Origin: Chryseobacterium aquifrigidense
GTDB lineage: Bacteria > Bacteroidota > Bacteroidia > Flavobacteriales > Weeksellaceae
Length of the DNA stretch: 64,000 bases
Direction of reading: 5' to 3'
Assembly (NCBI RefSeq): GCF_006716485.1
Contig: NZ_VFPD01000001.1
Location: forward strand, 3,082,008-3,146,007
The notes under the pieces were generated by a model. That model was not told the DNA's origin and searched no databases. It was given only the letters and a program-made list of their open reading frames with translations. Both the position numbers and the translations under genes were made by a program. Positions 28,523-37,635 of the stretch are shown piece after piece (within the stretch, counting starts at the first letter, position 1; each line of letters starts with the position of its first letter).

Positions 28523-29782
28523 ATGAATTTTGACCGTCTTAAAGAAAAGCTTGAAATCCTTGCTGATGCAGCAAAATACGATGTTTCCTGTTCATCAAGC
28601 GGAGGGACAAGAAAGAATAAAAAAGGAGCGTTAGGAGATAGTTCTGCAAGCGGAATCTGTCATACCTATACAGAAGACGGACGATGTGTTTCGCTGCTTA
28701 AAGTTTTGTTGACCAACCATTGTATTTACGATTGTGCTTACTGCGTTTCCAGAAGTTCCAACGATATTAAAAGAGCTGCTTTTACGGTAGAAGAAGTGGT
28801 AGACCTTACCATTAACTTTTACCGCAGGAATTATATTGAAGGTTTATTCCTGAGTTCAGGAATTTTCAAAAATGCAGATACTACAATGGAAAGATTGGTA
28901 AGAGTGGCCAAAAAGCTGCGTCTGGAAGAAAACTTTAACGGATATATTCATTTGAAATCTATTCCCGGAGCAAGTGATGATCTGATGCAGGAGGCCGCGT
29001 TGTATGCAGACCGTTTATCCGTCAATATTGAAATTCCTACGGAAAGCGGATTAAAACTGCTGGCTCCGGAAAAGAACAGACAGGATATGATCAGCCCGAT
29101 GCGGTATATTCAAAAAGGGATCATTCAATATAAGGATGAAAAGAAAATTCTGAAAAAAGTTCCCAAGTTTGCTCCGGCCGGACAGTCTACCCAGATGATT
29201 GTGGGGGCAACCAATGAAAATGATCTGCAGATCATTAAAGTTGCGGATCACTTTTATAAAAACTTTAATCTGAAAAGGGTTTATTATTCCGGGTATGTTC
29301 CGGTGCTGGAAGATCAGAGATTACCTTCTTTAACCACTGAAGTTCCTATGCTTAGGGAAAACCGATTGTATCAGTCGGACTGGCTGATGAGATTTTATGG
29401 TTTTAAAGCGGAAGAAATTTTAGATCCGAATGTTCCTTTCCTTGATCTGGAGGTAGATCCGAAATTGAGCTGGGCATTGCGGAATCTGGATCAGTTCCCG
29501 GTGAATCTTCAGACTGCCGAATACCGGACGATTTTAAGAATTCCCGGAATCGGAGTGAAAACAGCTCAGAAAATTGTAAGCGCAAGGCGTTTTCAGGTTT
29601 TAACGATGGATCATTTGAAAAAACTGGGAGCGGCTGTTAACCGGGCAAAATATTTTATTGATTTTGCTGCGGGAAATGCCTATCTGAAATATTTAACGGA
29701 TAAAAATTTCAGGAAACTGCTCATAGGCGGAAGCTCATCCAAATTTCATAACCAGTTTTCGCAACAGCTGACTTTGTTTTAA
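28523..29782 (+). CDS. Radical-SAM DNA repair/modification protein (TIGR03916-like)
   Basis: About 419 residues from MNFDRLKEKLEILADAAKYD. The iron-sulfur motif is CIYDCAYC (C-x3-C-x2-C), with an extra Cys-rich lead-in (DVSCSSSGG, SASGICHTYTEDGRC). The C-terminal helix-hairpin-helix ILRIPGIGVKTAQKIVSARR suggests DNA binding. This layout matches the 'putative DNA modification/repair radical SAM protein' family usually encoded with TIGR03915, here the next gene. The reaction is unknown. An upstream TTG would precede the promoter-defined transcript start. Confidence 0.88.
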   Translation: MNFDRLKEKLEILADAAKYDVSCSSSGGTRKNKKGALGDSSASGICHTYTEDGRCVSLLKVLLTNHCIYDCAYCVSRSSNDIKRAAFTVEEVVDLTINFYRRNYIEGLFLSSGIFKNADTTMERLVRVAKKLRLEENFNGYIHLKSIPGASDDLMQEAALYADRLSVNIEIPTESGLKLLAPEKNRQDMISPMRYIQKGIIQYKDEKKILKKVPKFAPAGQSTQMIVGATNENDLQIIKVADHFYKNFNLKRVYYSGYVPVLEDQRLPSLTTEVPMLRENRLYQSDWLMRFYGFKAEEILDPNVPFLDLEVDPKLSWALRNLDQFPVNLQTAEYRTILRIPGIGVKTAQKIVSARRFQVLTMDHLKKLGAAVNRAKYFIDFAAGNAYLKYLTDKNFRKLLIGGSSSKFHNQFSQQLTLF

Positions 29783-29803
29783 TGATCTGTTTAAATGTTA
29801 TTT

Positions 29804-29932
29804 TTTGAAACATTAAGATTCTATTAAGGTGTTGAGAGTATTAAGATGAGCTTTGCTTTAAGCTTAAAAACCAGAATGATTTATCTTAACTTTACTTTAT
29901 TTCTTAAATCATTCTTAATGGTTTTAATATTT
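29804..29932. repeat. Dispersed intergenic repeat, 'CATTAAGATT...CTTAATGG' family, copy 1
   Basis: Runs from TTTGAAACATTAAGATT through GTATTAAGATGAGCTTTGC to CATTCTTAATGGTTT. A second, inverted, diverged copy lies at 48843-48990. It sits between two functionally linked genes. Confidence 0.6.
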
Positions 29933-30017
29933 CTGAACAGTTTTAATAAACACTAATGACACTAATGTTTTTCACAAATGGTCATTAATTTATTATGCAA
30001 AAACATAGCAGCATTAT

Positions 30018-30082
30018 TGTCATTCTGACAAAGGAAGAATCTCTAGATTCTTCACTTCATTTTATTTCGTTCAGAATGACAA
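30018..30082. repeat. Inverted repeat GTCATTCTGA...TCAGAATGAC
   Basis: TTGTCATTCTGA at the left is mirrored by TCAGAATGACAA at the right; the inner part contains AGAATCTCTAGATTCT, itself palindromic. This is a common dispersed palindromic element in Bacteroidota intergenic DNA. Confidence 0.7.
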
Positions 30083-30115
30083 CCCAACCAAACTTTAAAT
30101 TTTTACACTCAACAC

Positions 30116-30874
30116 ATGACAACCCTACTCTATGATGGAAGTTTCGATGGTCTTTTCACTACGGTATTTGAAGTTTTCGAATACCGTTATAAAGAGGTGG
30201 AGATTGCAAGCAGAGAAAGATTTCATCAGGAAAATATTTTTGCAGAAATACATGAAGTAATTACTCAACCGGACAAGTCGGAAAGAGTTTTAAATAAACT
30301 GGAGCAGAATATAGGAAAACAGGGCGTTTACAAACTTTTAAAAGTTTTTTTATCCGAGGATCCTGAACTGGAAAACCTTATCTTATCTGCGGTAAGGCAG
30401 TCTGTAAAACATCCGCAAGATAATATTCTGGAGAACTTTGCTGACGCTGATATTTTAAAAATTTCAAAAATCTGCAAGTCGGTAGATAGGGAAAGGCACA
30501 GAATGACTGCTTTTGTGCGCTTTGAAAAAATGCAGGATGGTGTTTTTTTCTCCAAAATAGATCCCGATTTTAATGTTCTTCCTTTAATCAGAAAACATTT
30601 TAAAAATCGTTATCAGGATCAGAAGTGGATGATCTACGATCTCCGGAGAAACTATGGCCTCCTGTATGACCTCAACGATTGCGAATTTTTCTACCCTGAT
30701 GAAAAAATTGATTTCAATAATTATCAGCAAAAGTTTGATGATGAAGAAAAAAGTTACCAGGTTCTATGGCAGCGTTATTTCACAAAAACCAATATTGTAG
30801 AAAGAAAAAATATGAAACTCCATATTCAGCATGTTCCAAAAAGATACTGGAAATATCTGACGGAAAAATGGTAA
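30116..30874 (+). CDS. TIGR03915-family putative DNA repair protein
   Basis: 252 residues, starting TTLLYDGSFDGLFTTVFEVFE, the family hallmark. Later segments (VRQSVKHPQDNILENFADADILKI, DRERHRMTAFVRFEKMQDGVFF, WMIYDLRRNYGLLYDL, HVPKRYWKYLTEKW) fit the family, which in many bacteria is fused or adjacent to a uracil-DNA glycosylase and paired with the preceding radical-SAM protein. Here no glycosylase domain follows. It probably assists a DNA repair or base modification reaction. It is separated from its partner by 333 bp carrying two dispersed repeats. Confidence 0.85.
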   Translation: MTTLLYDGSFDGLFTTVFEVFEYRYKEVEIASRERFHQENIFAEIHEVITQPDKSERVLNKLEQNIGKQGVYKLLKVFLSEDPELENLILSAVRQSVKHPQDNILENFADADILKISKICKSVDRERHRMTAFVRFEKMQDGVFFSKIDPDFNVLPLIRKHFKNRYQDQKWMIYDLRRNYGLLYDLNDCEFFYPDEKIDFNNYQQKFDDEEKSYQVLWQRYFTKTNIVERKNMKLHIQHVPKRYWKYLTEKW

Positions 30875-31308
30875 CCGCATTCTCAAAAAATTCAATACTG
30901 TTTCACACTGATTGAGCGGATAACGCAGACTTTTATCAATAAAACGATCCTGAGATTCTCATGATACATCAATCCAACATTGAATCAATAATTCCATATT
31001 GTGGATAACTTTTTATTTCGGCGAAAAAACACGTGATTTCAAGTCCTTTTTTCGGGAACATTATTTAACCCTCTCATTTTATGAAAGATATAATCCACAT
31101 TCATCGAAAACTCATATTGTGGATAACTTTTTTCAGTTAACATTCCGTTAACATAAGATTTTTTTCACTCTTATTTTCATTCAAAAATCACGTAGATAAT
31201 TAGCTATTCAACGATGATGTGGGGTTTGAAAACACAATTTAAACACCTGAAAATATGCTATATACATACTAAGATAATATATCAATATTTTTGTTTTGTG
31301 GATAACTC
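30875..31308. other. Candidate replication origin: DnaA-box cluster in AT-rich gap
   Basis: The 434-bp gap has three perfect DnaA boxes on the minus strand (TTATCCACA) at 31000-31008, 31118-31126 and 31297-31305, plus TAATCCACA at 31091-31099. Two boxes lie in an identical 20-bp segment at 30995-31014 and 31113-31132. GTTAACAT occurs twice 11 bp apart (31136-31154), and ACGTGATTT/AAATCACGT form a distant inverted pair (31031, 31185). Long T/A tracts could unwind. Left of it most genes run minus; right of it gap, pfkA, recA and htpG run plus, as expected for leading-strand genes. Confidence 0.6.
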
Positions 31309-32109
31309 TCACCTTTTAAGGGTTCGCAGAGCTTTCTTTACAATATACTGCGTCTCTTTTGTAGGACTTTCCCGAAGCCATTCATCACAGATTTCCACTA
31401 CAAATTCAGGTTGTGATTTGCTGGCATCATTGAGCCAATTTCCAACACTGTCCTGTACATATCTGGAGGAATCTGACCGTAATGGTTCCAGAATTTCCAG
31501 TCCTAGCCCGGGATTTTGTTTTAAAGCATCAATATGCTCACACCAAACTCCTCTCGGTCTTGTAGATTCACTGGCAAATCGTCTCACGTTTTCATTCTTA
31601 TGTACCGTCCATGCTGATAAAATATCTATACTTTCCTCTAGATTTCTGGCGATATCCGGTCGTACTGTCATCCAGCAGATTTCCCTTACTCCAAAATGAG
31701 TGTCTGAAGCGAATGATTGAATTTTGTCTAATTTTTCTTTAAGCTGTAAACTATTATTTCTTCCAATGGTATAAGCTGCCCAGCAACGAACAAGATCTGC
31801 CTGATGAACAGATAATTTTAATAGAAATTGATCATCTTTATTTTTTACAGCAAGATCTAGTAAACCGATTCCTATTGTTTCATTAATAGAATTAACAGTC
31901 TGTTTTTTCAGCTGGTTTACATTTTCTAAAACAGGTATAAGATATTCTTTACGATTATTTTGCAAAAGCAGATTTTCCAGCAGCAGCTTTTGGTCTACAG
32001 CCAGCCATTCTGTGAGATTGGCGGTTTCGATTTCTCCTCTGTTCAGCTGATCCAGAATATCCGGTGGAATATCTTTGATGGAACGGGCTCCTTTTCGTTT
32101 TTCTGTCAT
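31309..32109 (-). CDS. HEAT-like DNA alkylation repair protein (AlkC/AlkD type)
   Basis: 266 residues, all alpha-helical. Repeats such as LVRCWAAYTIGRNNS, GVREICWMTVRPDIA, NENVRRFASESTRPRGVW and SSRYVQDSVGNWLNDASK match HEAT-like DNA glycosylases of the AlkC/AlkD superfamily, where the Trp-rich concave surface and RRFASE/RPRGVW segments contact DNA. It probably removes alkylated bases. It is divergent from an HxlR-type regulator 94 bp away, which may control it. The last DnaA box of the candidate origin lies just past its stop. Confidence 0.83.
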   Translation of the reverse strand: MTEKRKGARSIKDIPPDILDQLNRGEIETANLTEWLAVDQKLLLENLLLQNNRKEYLIPVLENVNQLKKQTVNSINETIGIGLLDLAVKNKDDQFLLKLSVHQADLVRCWAAYTIGRNNSLQLKEKLDKIQSFASDTHFGVREICWMTVRPDIARNLEESIDILSAWTVHKNENVRRFASESTRPRGVWCEHIDALKQNPGLGLEILEPLRSDSSRYVQDSVGNWLNDASKSQPEFVVEICDEWLRESPTKETQYIVKKALRTLKR

Positions 32110-32203
32110 ACTATTTAATGATTATCTTTACAAAAGTCTGAAAGTAGGCGGATAAAAACAATACCGCATATTTTTCACCCATAGGGATAAAAAAGTCAAT
32201 TTT

Positions 32204-32545
32204 ATGGAAATAAAGGAAAGAGCTGAAGAAAATAAAATCTGTCCGTTGGAAGTTGCTGTCAATACCATCAGCGGAAAATGGAAAATTCCTATTGTCTGGC
32301 AGATTAATGAAGGAAAAAAACGTCCCAGCGAATTTTTACGAGGCATTGCAAAAGTAGACCGAAGGGTTTTAAATCAACAACTGACTGAGATGGTAGATGA
32401 TGGTATTTTAACCAAACAGTCTTTTAATGAACTTCCCCCAAGGGTTGAATATACGTTGACAGAACTTGGTGAAAAACTGGTGAAGATCCTCTGGCATCTG
32501 AATGATTGGGGCAAATTACTGATTCCTGAACATAAAGAAGCATAA
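32204..32545 (+). CDS. HxlR-family winged-helix regulator
   Basis: 113 residues: CPLEVAVNTISGKWKIPIVWQI, RPSEFLRGIAKVDRRVLNQQLTEMVDDGILTKQ and PPRVEYTLTELGEKL are the classic HxlR winged helix. A single Cys near the N-terminus (KICPLE) is where several members sense electrophiles or thiol stress. Divergent placement from the alkylation-repair gene suggests it regulates that gene. The lipoprotein gene downstream starts 85 bp after the stop. Confidence 0.92.
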   Translation: MEIKERAEENKICPLEVAVNTISGKWKIPIVWQINEGKKRPSEFLRGIAKVDRRVLNQQLTEMVDDGILTKQSFNELPPRVEYTLTELGEKLVKILWHLNDWGKLLIPEHKEA

Positions 32546-32630
32546 AACGGGTTTACATATTGCAGATTTTCAGATCTTCTATTTGCCGGTACGTGAAAAA
32601 AAAGAGATATTTGTTTCAACTAAAAAACGC

Positions 32631-33509
32631 ATGAAAAAAGTTATCACAGGAATCACTGCTATTCTCATCTTCACTGGCTGTACAAAAGAAAAACTCTCAG
32701 ACCGTTTACTTCCGGAACCGGATAAAAATGAGCACTTAATTGCTGAAAACGCTTTAAAAATCAATAAAAATAAAAATACTATCCGGGAGAGATTTTCTCC
32801 TCCTGAAGGCTACGAATGGATTGATGAAAAATCTGGTTCTTTCGGCCATTTTATTGAAAATTTTAAGTTGAAACCTTATGGCAGCCAGATTGTAAAATAT
32901 GATGGAACACCTATTTCTACTCAGCATCTTCATGAAGCAGTCTTTGATATTGATACCGGAAATAAAGATCTACAACAATGTGCTGATGCGGTAATCCGTA
33001 TGAGAGCTGAATATCTTTATAAAGCGAAAAAATTTAACGAAATTAAATTTCATTTCACCAGTGGTGATCTTTTCAGCTGGAATGATTATAAAAACGGAAC
33101 AAGAGCTTTTGTCAGCGGAAATTCTGTGAGCTTCAGAAAAGCCGCAGCTTCTGATGATTCTTATCAGAGTTTCAGAAATTATCTGGATGTCATTTTTAAT
33201 TATGCAGGAACGATTTCATTAAATAAAGAAACAAAACCGGTTACTAAAAATTCAGATCTGAAGACAGGAGATATACTGATTACACCGGGAAGTCCCGGCC
33301 ATATTGTTTTTATTTCCGGTGTCTGCCGGAATAAAGAAGGAAAAAGATTATTCTTATTAAGTGAAGGATTCACTCCGGCACAATCGATTCATGTGCTTTC
33401 AAATCCTTTTAATCCCTATTTTACACCTTGGTACGACCTTGATGTGAATGCTTCGGAAACAAAAACTGCGCGATATTTTTTTAAACCTACAAACTTCAGA
33501 AGCTTTTAA
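32631..33509 (+). CDS. DUF4846 lipoprotein
   Basis: About 292 residues from MKKVITGITAILIFTGCTKEK: a lipoprotein signal with lipobox FTGC. The DUF4846 domain fills the rest: PPEGYEWIDEKSGSFGHFI, KPYGSQIVKYDGT, HEAVFDIDTGNKDLQQCADAVIRMRAEYLY, then GDILITPGSPGHIVFISGV. DUF4846 proteins are common in Bacteroidota and have no established function; the SPGHIV segment recalls papain-like amidase folds but no catalytic Cys was identified. The start is fixed by the signal peptide; an upstream TTG frame would bury it. Confidence 0.88.
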   Translation: MKKVITGITAILIFTGCTKEKLSDRLLPEPDKNEHLIAENALKINKNKNTIRERFSPPEGYEWIDEKSGSFGHFIENFKLKPYGSQIVKYDGTPISTQHLHEAVFDIDTGNKDLQQCADAVIRMRAEYLYKAKKFNEIKFHFTSGDLFSWNDYKNGTRAFVSGNSVSFRKAAASDDSYQSFRNYLDVIFNYAGTISLNKETKPVTKNSDLKTGDILITPGSPGHIVFISGVCRNKEGKRLFLLSEGFTPAQSIHVLSNPFNPYFTPWYDLDVNASETKTARYFFKPTNFRSF

Positions 33510-33564
33510 TAATTTATATTCAAAACTATTGGAAACTTACTACGATTATCTGAACTTGTTTTTG

Positions 33565-33572
33565 TAAATTTG
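33565..33572 (+). promoter_or_regulatory. -7 element of the pfkA-gap promoter
   Basis: TAAATTTG 20 nt before the pfkA ATG; a GTG at 33572 overlaps it and is therefore unlikely to be the start. Confidence 0.5.
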
Positions 33573-33592
33573 TGTTCGAAATTTTTTACTTG

Positions 33593-34579
33593 ATGAAAGA
33601 GAGTGCTGTAAAAAAAATTGCAGTTCTTACTTCAGGAGGTGACTCTCCGGGTATGAATGCGGCGTTAAGAGCGGTAGTAAGAACCGCCAACTACTATGAT
33701 ATCGAATGCTATGGGGTGAGAGAAGGCTACAACGGCCTTATCAATGATGATTTCCTGAAAATGGGAGCTCGTTCCGTAAAAAATATAATCAACCAGGGTG
33801 GAACGATTCTAAAATCTGCCAGATCCGCTGAGTTCAGAACAAAAGAAGGCCGTCAGAAAGCTTACGACAATTGTGTAAAGCTGGGAATTGACGGATTGGT
33901 TTGTATTGGAGGAGACGGAACCTTTACTGGTGCCAAAATCTTTAATGAAGAGTTCGGAATCAGAGTAATCGGTATCCCGGGAACGATCGATAATGATATT
34001 TTCGGAACTGATAATACCATCGGATACGACACGGCACTGAATACTGCAATGGATGCCATTGATAAGATCCGTGACACGGCAACTTCTCACAACAGAGTTT
34101 TCTTTGTGGAAGTAATGGGTCGTGATGCTGGTTTTATTGCTTTAAACAGTGGATTGGCTGCCGGAGCACTGGATATTCTAATTCCTGAGAAAAAAGACAG
34201 TATCGATGAGCTTTTCACAAAATTCAGAAATGCTGAAAAAACAGGAAAATCATCCAGTATTGTTGTGGTAGCGGAAGGTGAAAAGCTAGCCAATGTTTAC
34301 GAACTTGCAGAAAAAACCAAACAGACCTTCCCTGATTATGACATCCGTGTAGCTATTCTGGGACATATGCAGAGAGGAGGTTCTCCAAGCTGTGCAGACC
34401 GTGTTTTGGCAAGCAGACTTGGTTATGGTGCTGTAACAGGACTTATGGAAGGACAAACCAATGTAATGGCAGGAATGCGTTCCAATGATCTGACGTATAC
34501 GCCGATTGAAGAAGCCATTAAAAAGCATAATGAAATCAATAAAGATCTTTTACTGATTTCAGAAATTTTAGCAATCTAA
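33593..34579 (+). CDS. pfkA: 6-phosphofructokinase
   Basis: 328 residues. ATP-binding LTSGGDSPGMNAALRAVVR, GGDGTFTGA and the catalytic segment GTIDNDIFGTDNTIGYDTA; MGRDAGFIAL and MQRGGSP contact fructose 6-phosphate. It makes fructose 1,6-bisphosphate in glycolysis. The residue after GGDG is Thr and TIDND is intact, fitting ATP rather than pyrophosphate use. Followed 32 bp later by gap, so the two glycolytic genes form an operon. Confidence 0.96.
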   Translation: MKESAVKKIAVLTSGGDSPGMNAALRAVVRTANYYDIECYGVREGYNGLINDDFLKMGARSVKNIINQGGTILKSARSAEFRTKEGRQKAYDNCVKLGIDGLVCIGGDGTFTGAKIFNEEFGIRVIGIPGTIDNDIFGTDNTIGYDTALNTAMDAIDKIRDTATSHNRVFFVEVMGRDAGFIALNSGLAAGALDILIPEKKDSIDELFTKFRNAEKTGKSSSIVVVAEGEKLANVYELAEKTKQTFPDYDIRVAILGHMQRGGSPSCADRVLASRLGYGAVTGLMEGQTNVMAGMRSNDLTYTPIEEAIKKHNEINKDLLLISEILAI

Positions 34580-34599
34580 TTATTTTTATAATCTAATAA

Positions 34600-35616
<1,017 letters not shown>

Positions 35617-35640
35617 TAAGTAATAAGCGATAAGCAATAT

Positions 35641-35670
35641 AAAAACCTTCCCGATGGGAAGGTTTTTTTG
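35641..35670 (+). terminator. gap terminator
   Basis: AACCTTCCC-gat-GGGAAGGTT followed by T5: a perfect stem. Confidence 0.92.
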
Positions 35671-35762
35671 TTTTGGCTTTGTATTTTTACTTTAAATATA
35701 GAATTTCCTTTTTTATTGTATCCTTATCATTTTCTATTTTAGCCTCTTACAAACGTAGAAAG

Positions 35763-35789
35763 AAAAAATCAGTTTTTAACTGATTTTTT
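35763..35789. terminator. Second hairpin, probably for the minus-strand pair
   Basis: AAAATCAGT-tttta-ACTGATTTTTT; A-rich left flank, T-rich right flank. It could end transcripts from both sides. Confidence 0.6.
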
Positions 35790-35823
35790 AATATTTCAAA
35801 TCATACAATGCTATCAAAATTAG

Positions 35824-36018
35824 TTATTTCAAATAGGAATGTTGTATAACTTCGATTTCTACGTTATGATTTTCGTTATTAGGTTCACTTTTGTGATGAT
35901 CCCTATCTTCCTCCGCTTGTATGCGTGTCGTTTTTTTACCTACATACTTGCGACAATCAAGACAATCCGCACGATAAAGGATTCTGTCTTTCCGTTTGTT
36001 TTTTGTCGTTTTTGCCAT
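35824..36018 (-). CDS. Small basic protein with CxxC motif, unknown
   Basis: 64 residues, rich in Lys/Arg at the N-terminus (MAKTTKNKRKDRILYRADCLDCRKYVGKK is the key region, with a CLDC motif) and acidic/His-rich afterwards (EEDRDHHKSEPNNENHN). It starts 11 bp after the stop of the larger upstream gene and so probably shares its transcript. One CxxC plus His residues could bind a metal, but no family was recognised. Confidence 0.5.
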   Translation of the reverse strand: MAKTTKNKRKDRILYRADCLDCRKYVGKKTTRIQAEEDRDHHKSEPNNENHNVEIEVIQHSYLK

Positions 36019-36029
36019 AATAAAATATT

Positions 36030-37397
36030 TTAAAAATTAAGAAATGCTACTGGAATTGATAATCTTAGCCCAATTTCGTTTCGCTTTAAAAAAGCTAACT
36101 CTGAATCGTTGGAATTAGTTAGATCAATAAGATTGAAATAAAGTTCTACATGCAGCTTAGATTTATCTTTTTTCAAATCCTTAAATGAGTATAGTAACCC
36201 TATTCCTGCATCATATTGTGGTTTACTTTCTTCTTTAAATGTACTTTGTGGATAAATGTGTAATGCCATTGTATTTTCTAAAAAAAACCTGTAATAATCA
36301 ATATACAATTTGCTATATGATAGATTTGTTTTGTATGTTCCTTGATAAGCATTAAATTTTTTGGTTGAGGTTCTTTGTCCTGATGAAGTTTCCCCATAAT
36401 TGTAAGATTCATTAATTTCAGTTTTAGACAAATCAGAAAAATTATCATCAATCCCTCCTGAAAAGCCTATCAACAAATAATGAGTTGGTTTGCTGTACTG
36501 ATTCCACTCATAATAATTGTATTCAATTGAACCTTTCCAACCCACATAATTCTTTTTAGTTATTTGATTTTCGTAAGATAAAGATGGAGTAAAATAGTTG
36601 AAATTATTATTCTGAAATCCTGCTCCTAAGCTTATCCAATGAAAGAAGATACCAGTATAATTAAAGTTATCAATGGCATTAGCTACACTGTTTTTTTCCT
36701 TAGATATACTTAAGGTTTCTATTTCTTTTAAAGACGGAAGTGACTCTTTCTTTAATAAAAGAGAATCGGTCTGCATATTTTTCAAAGCTATTTGATACTC
36801 ATACCTTGCCTTTGCAGTAGGATCTACATTGGCTGCTTTCAGTCTTTCCTGAATGTCAGAGATTTCTGACCTTAATAGCTTCAATTTTGAAAATAGTAAT
36901 ATTGAATCTTTTATGTATAATGATTTTGTGACATTAGCTTGTGATGTAGCAATAGATTTTTTCTTAGATAAATTTTTGATTTCTCTTTCATGAAATGAAA
37001 TAGAAGATGATTTTAATCTCACATTATATTTGAAATTGACACCGACATTGCTATTTATTTTTGATTGATTAAATATTGCAAAAAAACCATCTGTAACACT
37101 TCCACTTGCATTTACTGAAAGCATATCTCCATTTTTAAAATTCTTTGTTGCATTAAAAACCAAACGCCCATCGTTGATATCTGTTGCAGCATAATTTCCA
37201 ATTGTAGTTTTACCACTACTATTCATAACAGAATTAAATTTTTTATTAACAATTTTTTTAAATTCATCCTTAGATAATAAGGTCTCAATTTCAGGTATTG
37301 TCAATTGAGTTGTAATTGAGTCTATTTTGTCTTTTTTTTGTCCAAACGCCATCCCCACCCATCCGAGCACAAACAGCAATATAATTTTTGTTTTCAT
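36030..37397 (-). CDS. Outer-membrane or periplasmic protein with coiled coil, unknown
   Basis: 455 residues. Residues 1-19 form a signal peptide (LFVLGWVGMAFGQ). A first beta-rich part (~60-130) leads into a long coiled-coil stretch (~130-235, SKLKLLRSEISDIQERLKAANVD). The last 220 residues alternate like a barrel (FHWISLGAGFQNNNFNYFTPSLSYE, LHIYPQSTF) and end SIPVAFLNF with a terminal Phe. This suggests an outer-membrane barrel with a periplasmic helical neck. The sequence looks more AT-rich than its neighbours and may have been acquired. No family recognised. Confidence 0.7.
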   Translation of the reverse strand: MKTKIILLFVLGWVGMAFGQKKDKIDSITTQLTIPEIETLLSKDEFKKIVNKKFNSVMNSSGKTTIGNYAATDINDGRLVFNATKNFKNGDMLSVNASGSVTDGFFAIFNQSKINSNVGVNFKYNVRLKSSSISFHEREIKNLSKKKSIATSQANVTKSLYIKDSILLFSKLKLLRSEISDIQERLKAANVDPTAKARYEYQIALKNMQTDSLLLKKESLPSLKEIETLSISKEKNSVANAIDNFNYTGIFFHWISLGAGFQNNNFNYFTPSLSYENQITKKNYVGWKGSIEYNYYEWNQYSKPTHYLLIGFSGGIDDNFSDLSKTEINESYNYGETSSGQRTSTKKFNAYQGTYKTNLSYSKLYIDYYRFFLENTMALHIYPQSTFKEESKPQYDAGIGLLYSFKDLKKDKSKLHVELYFNLIDLTNSNDSELAFLKRNEIGLRLSIPVAFLNF

Positions 37398-37635
37398 GAT
37401 TTTATTTTTCTGGTTAAGTTTTTTGAATTTGAGAATAAGTTTATCATTGTAGAAAAACTAACTGTTTTTATAATTGAGCTTCCATGGTCATTAGTTTTGT
37501 TTTGCACAAAGTTTCAAATTATATAAACACAAGTAAATTACCCGTTTGTGGTATTTCAAGAAAGTTCTTCTTGGATAGCTGACAAATCTCACCAAAACAT
37601 TTCAGCATAAAACTTGTATTTTTATAGGTAAAGGA

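Noticed and set aside
31214..31699. 161-codon plus-strand frame
   Set aside because: Antisense to the alkylation-repair gene and covers the DnaA boxes; no homology features.
36247..36255. DnaA box inside the coiled-coil protein gene
   Set aside because: Isolated single match in coding DNA; expected by chance in AT-rich sequence. The match at 21122 is likewise isolated.
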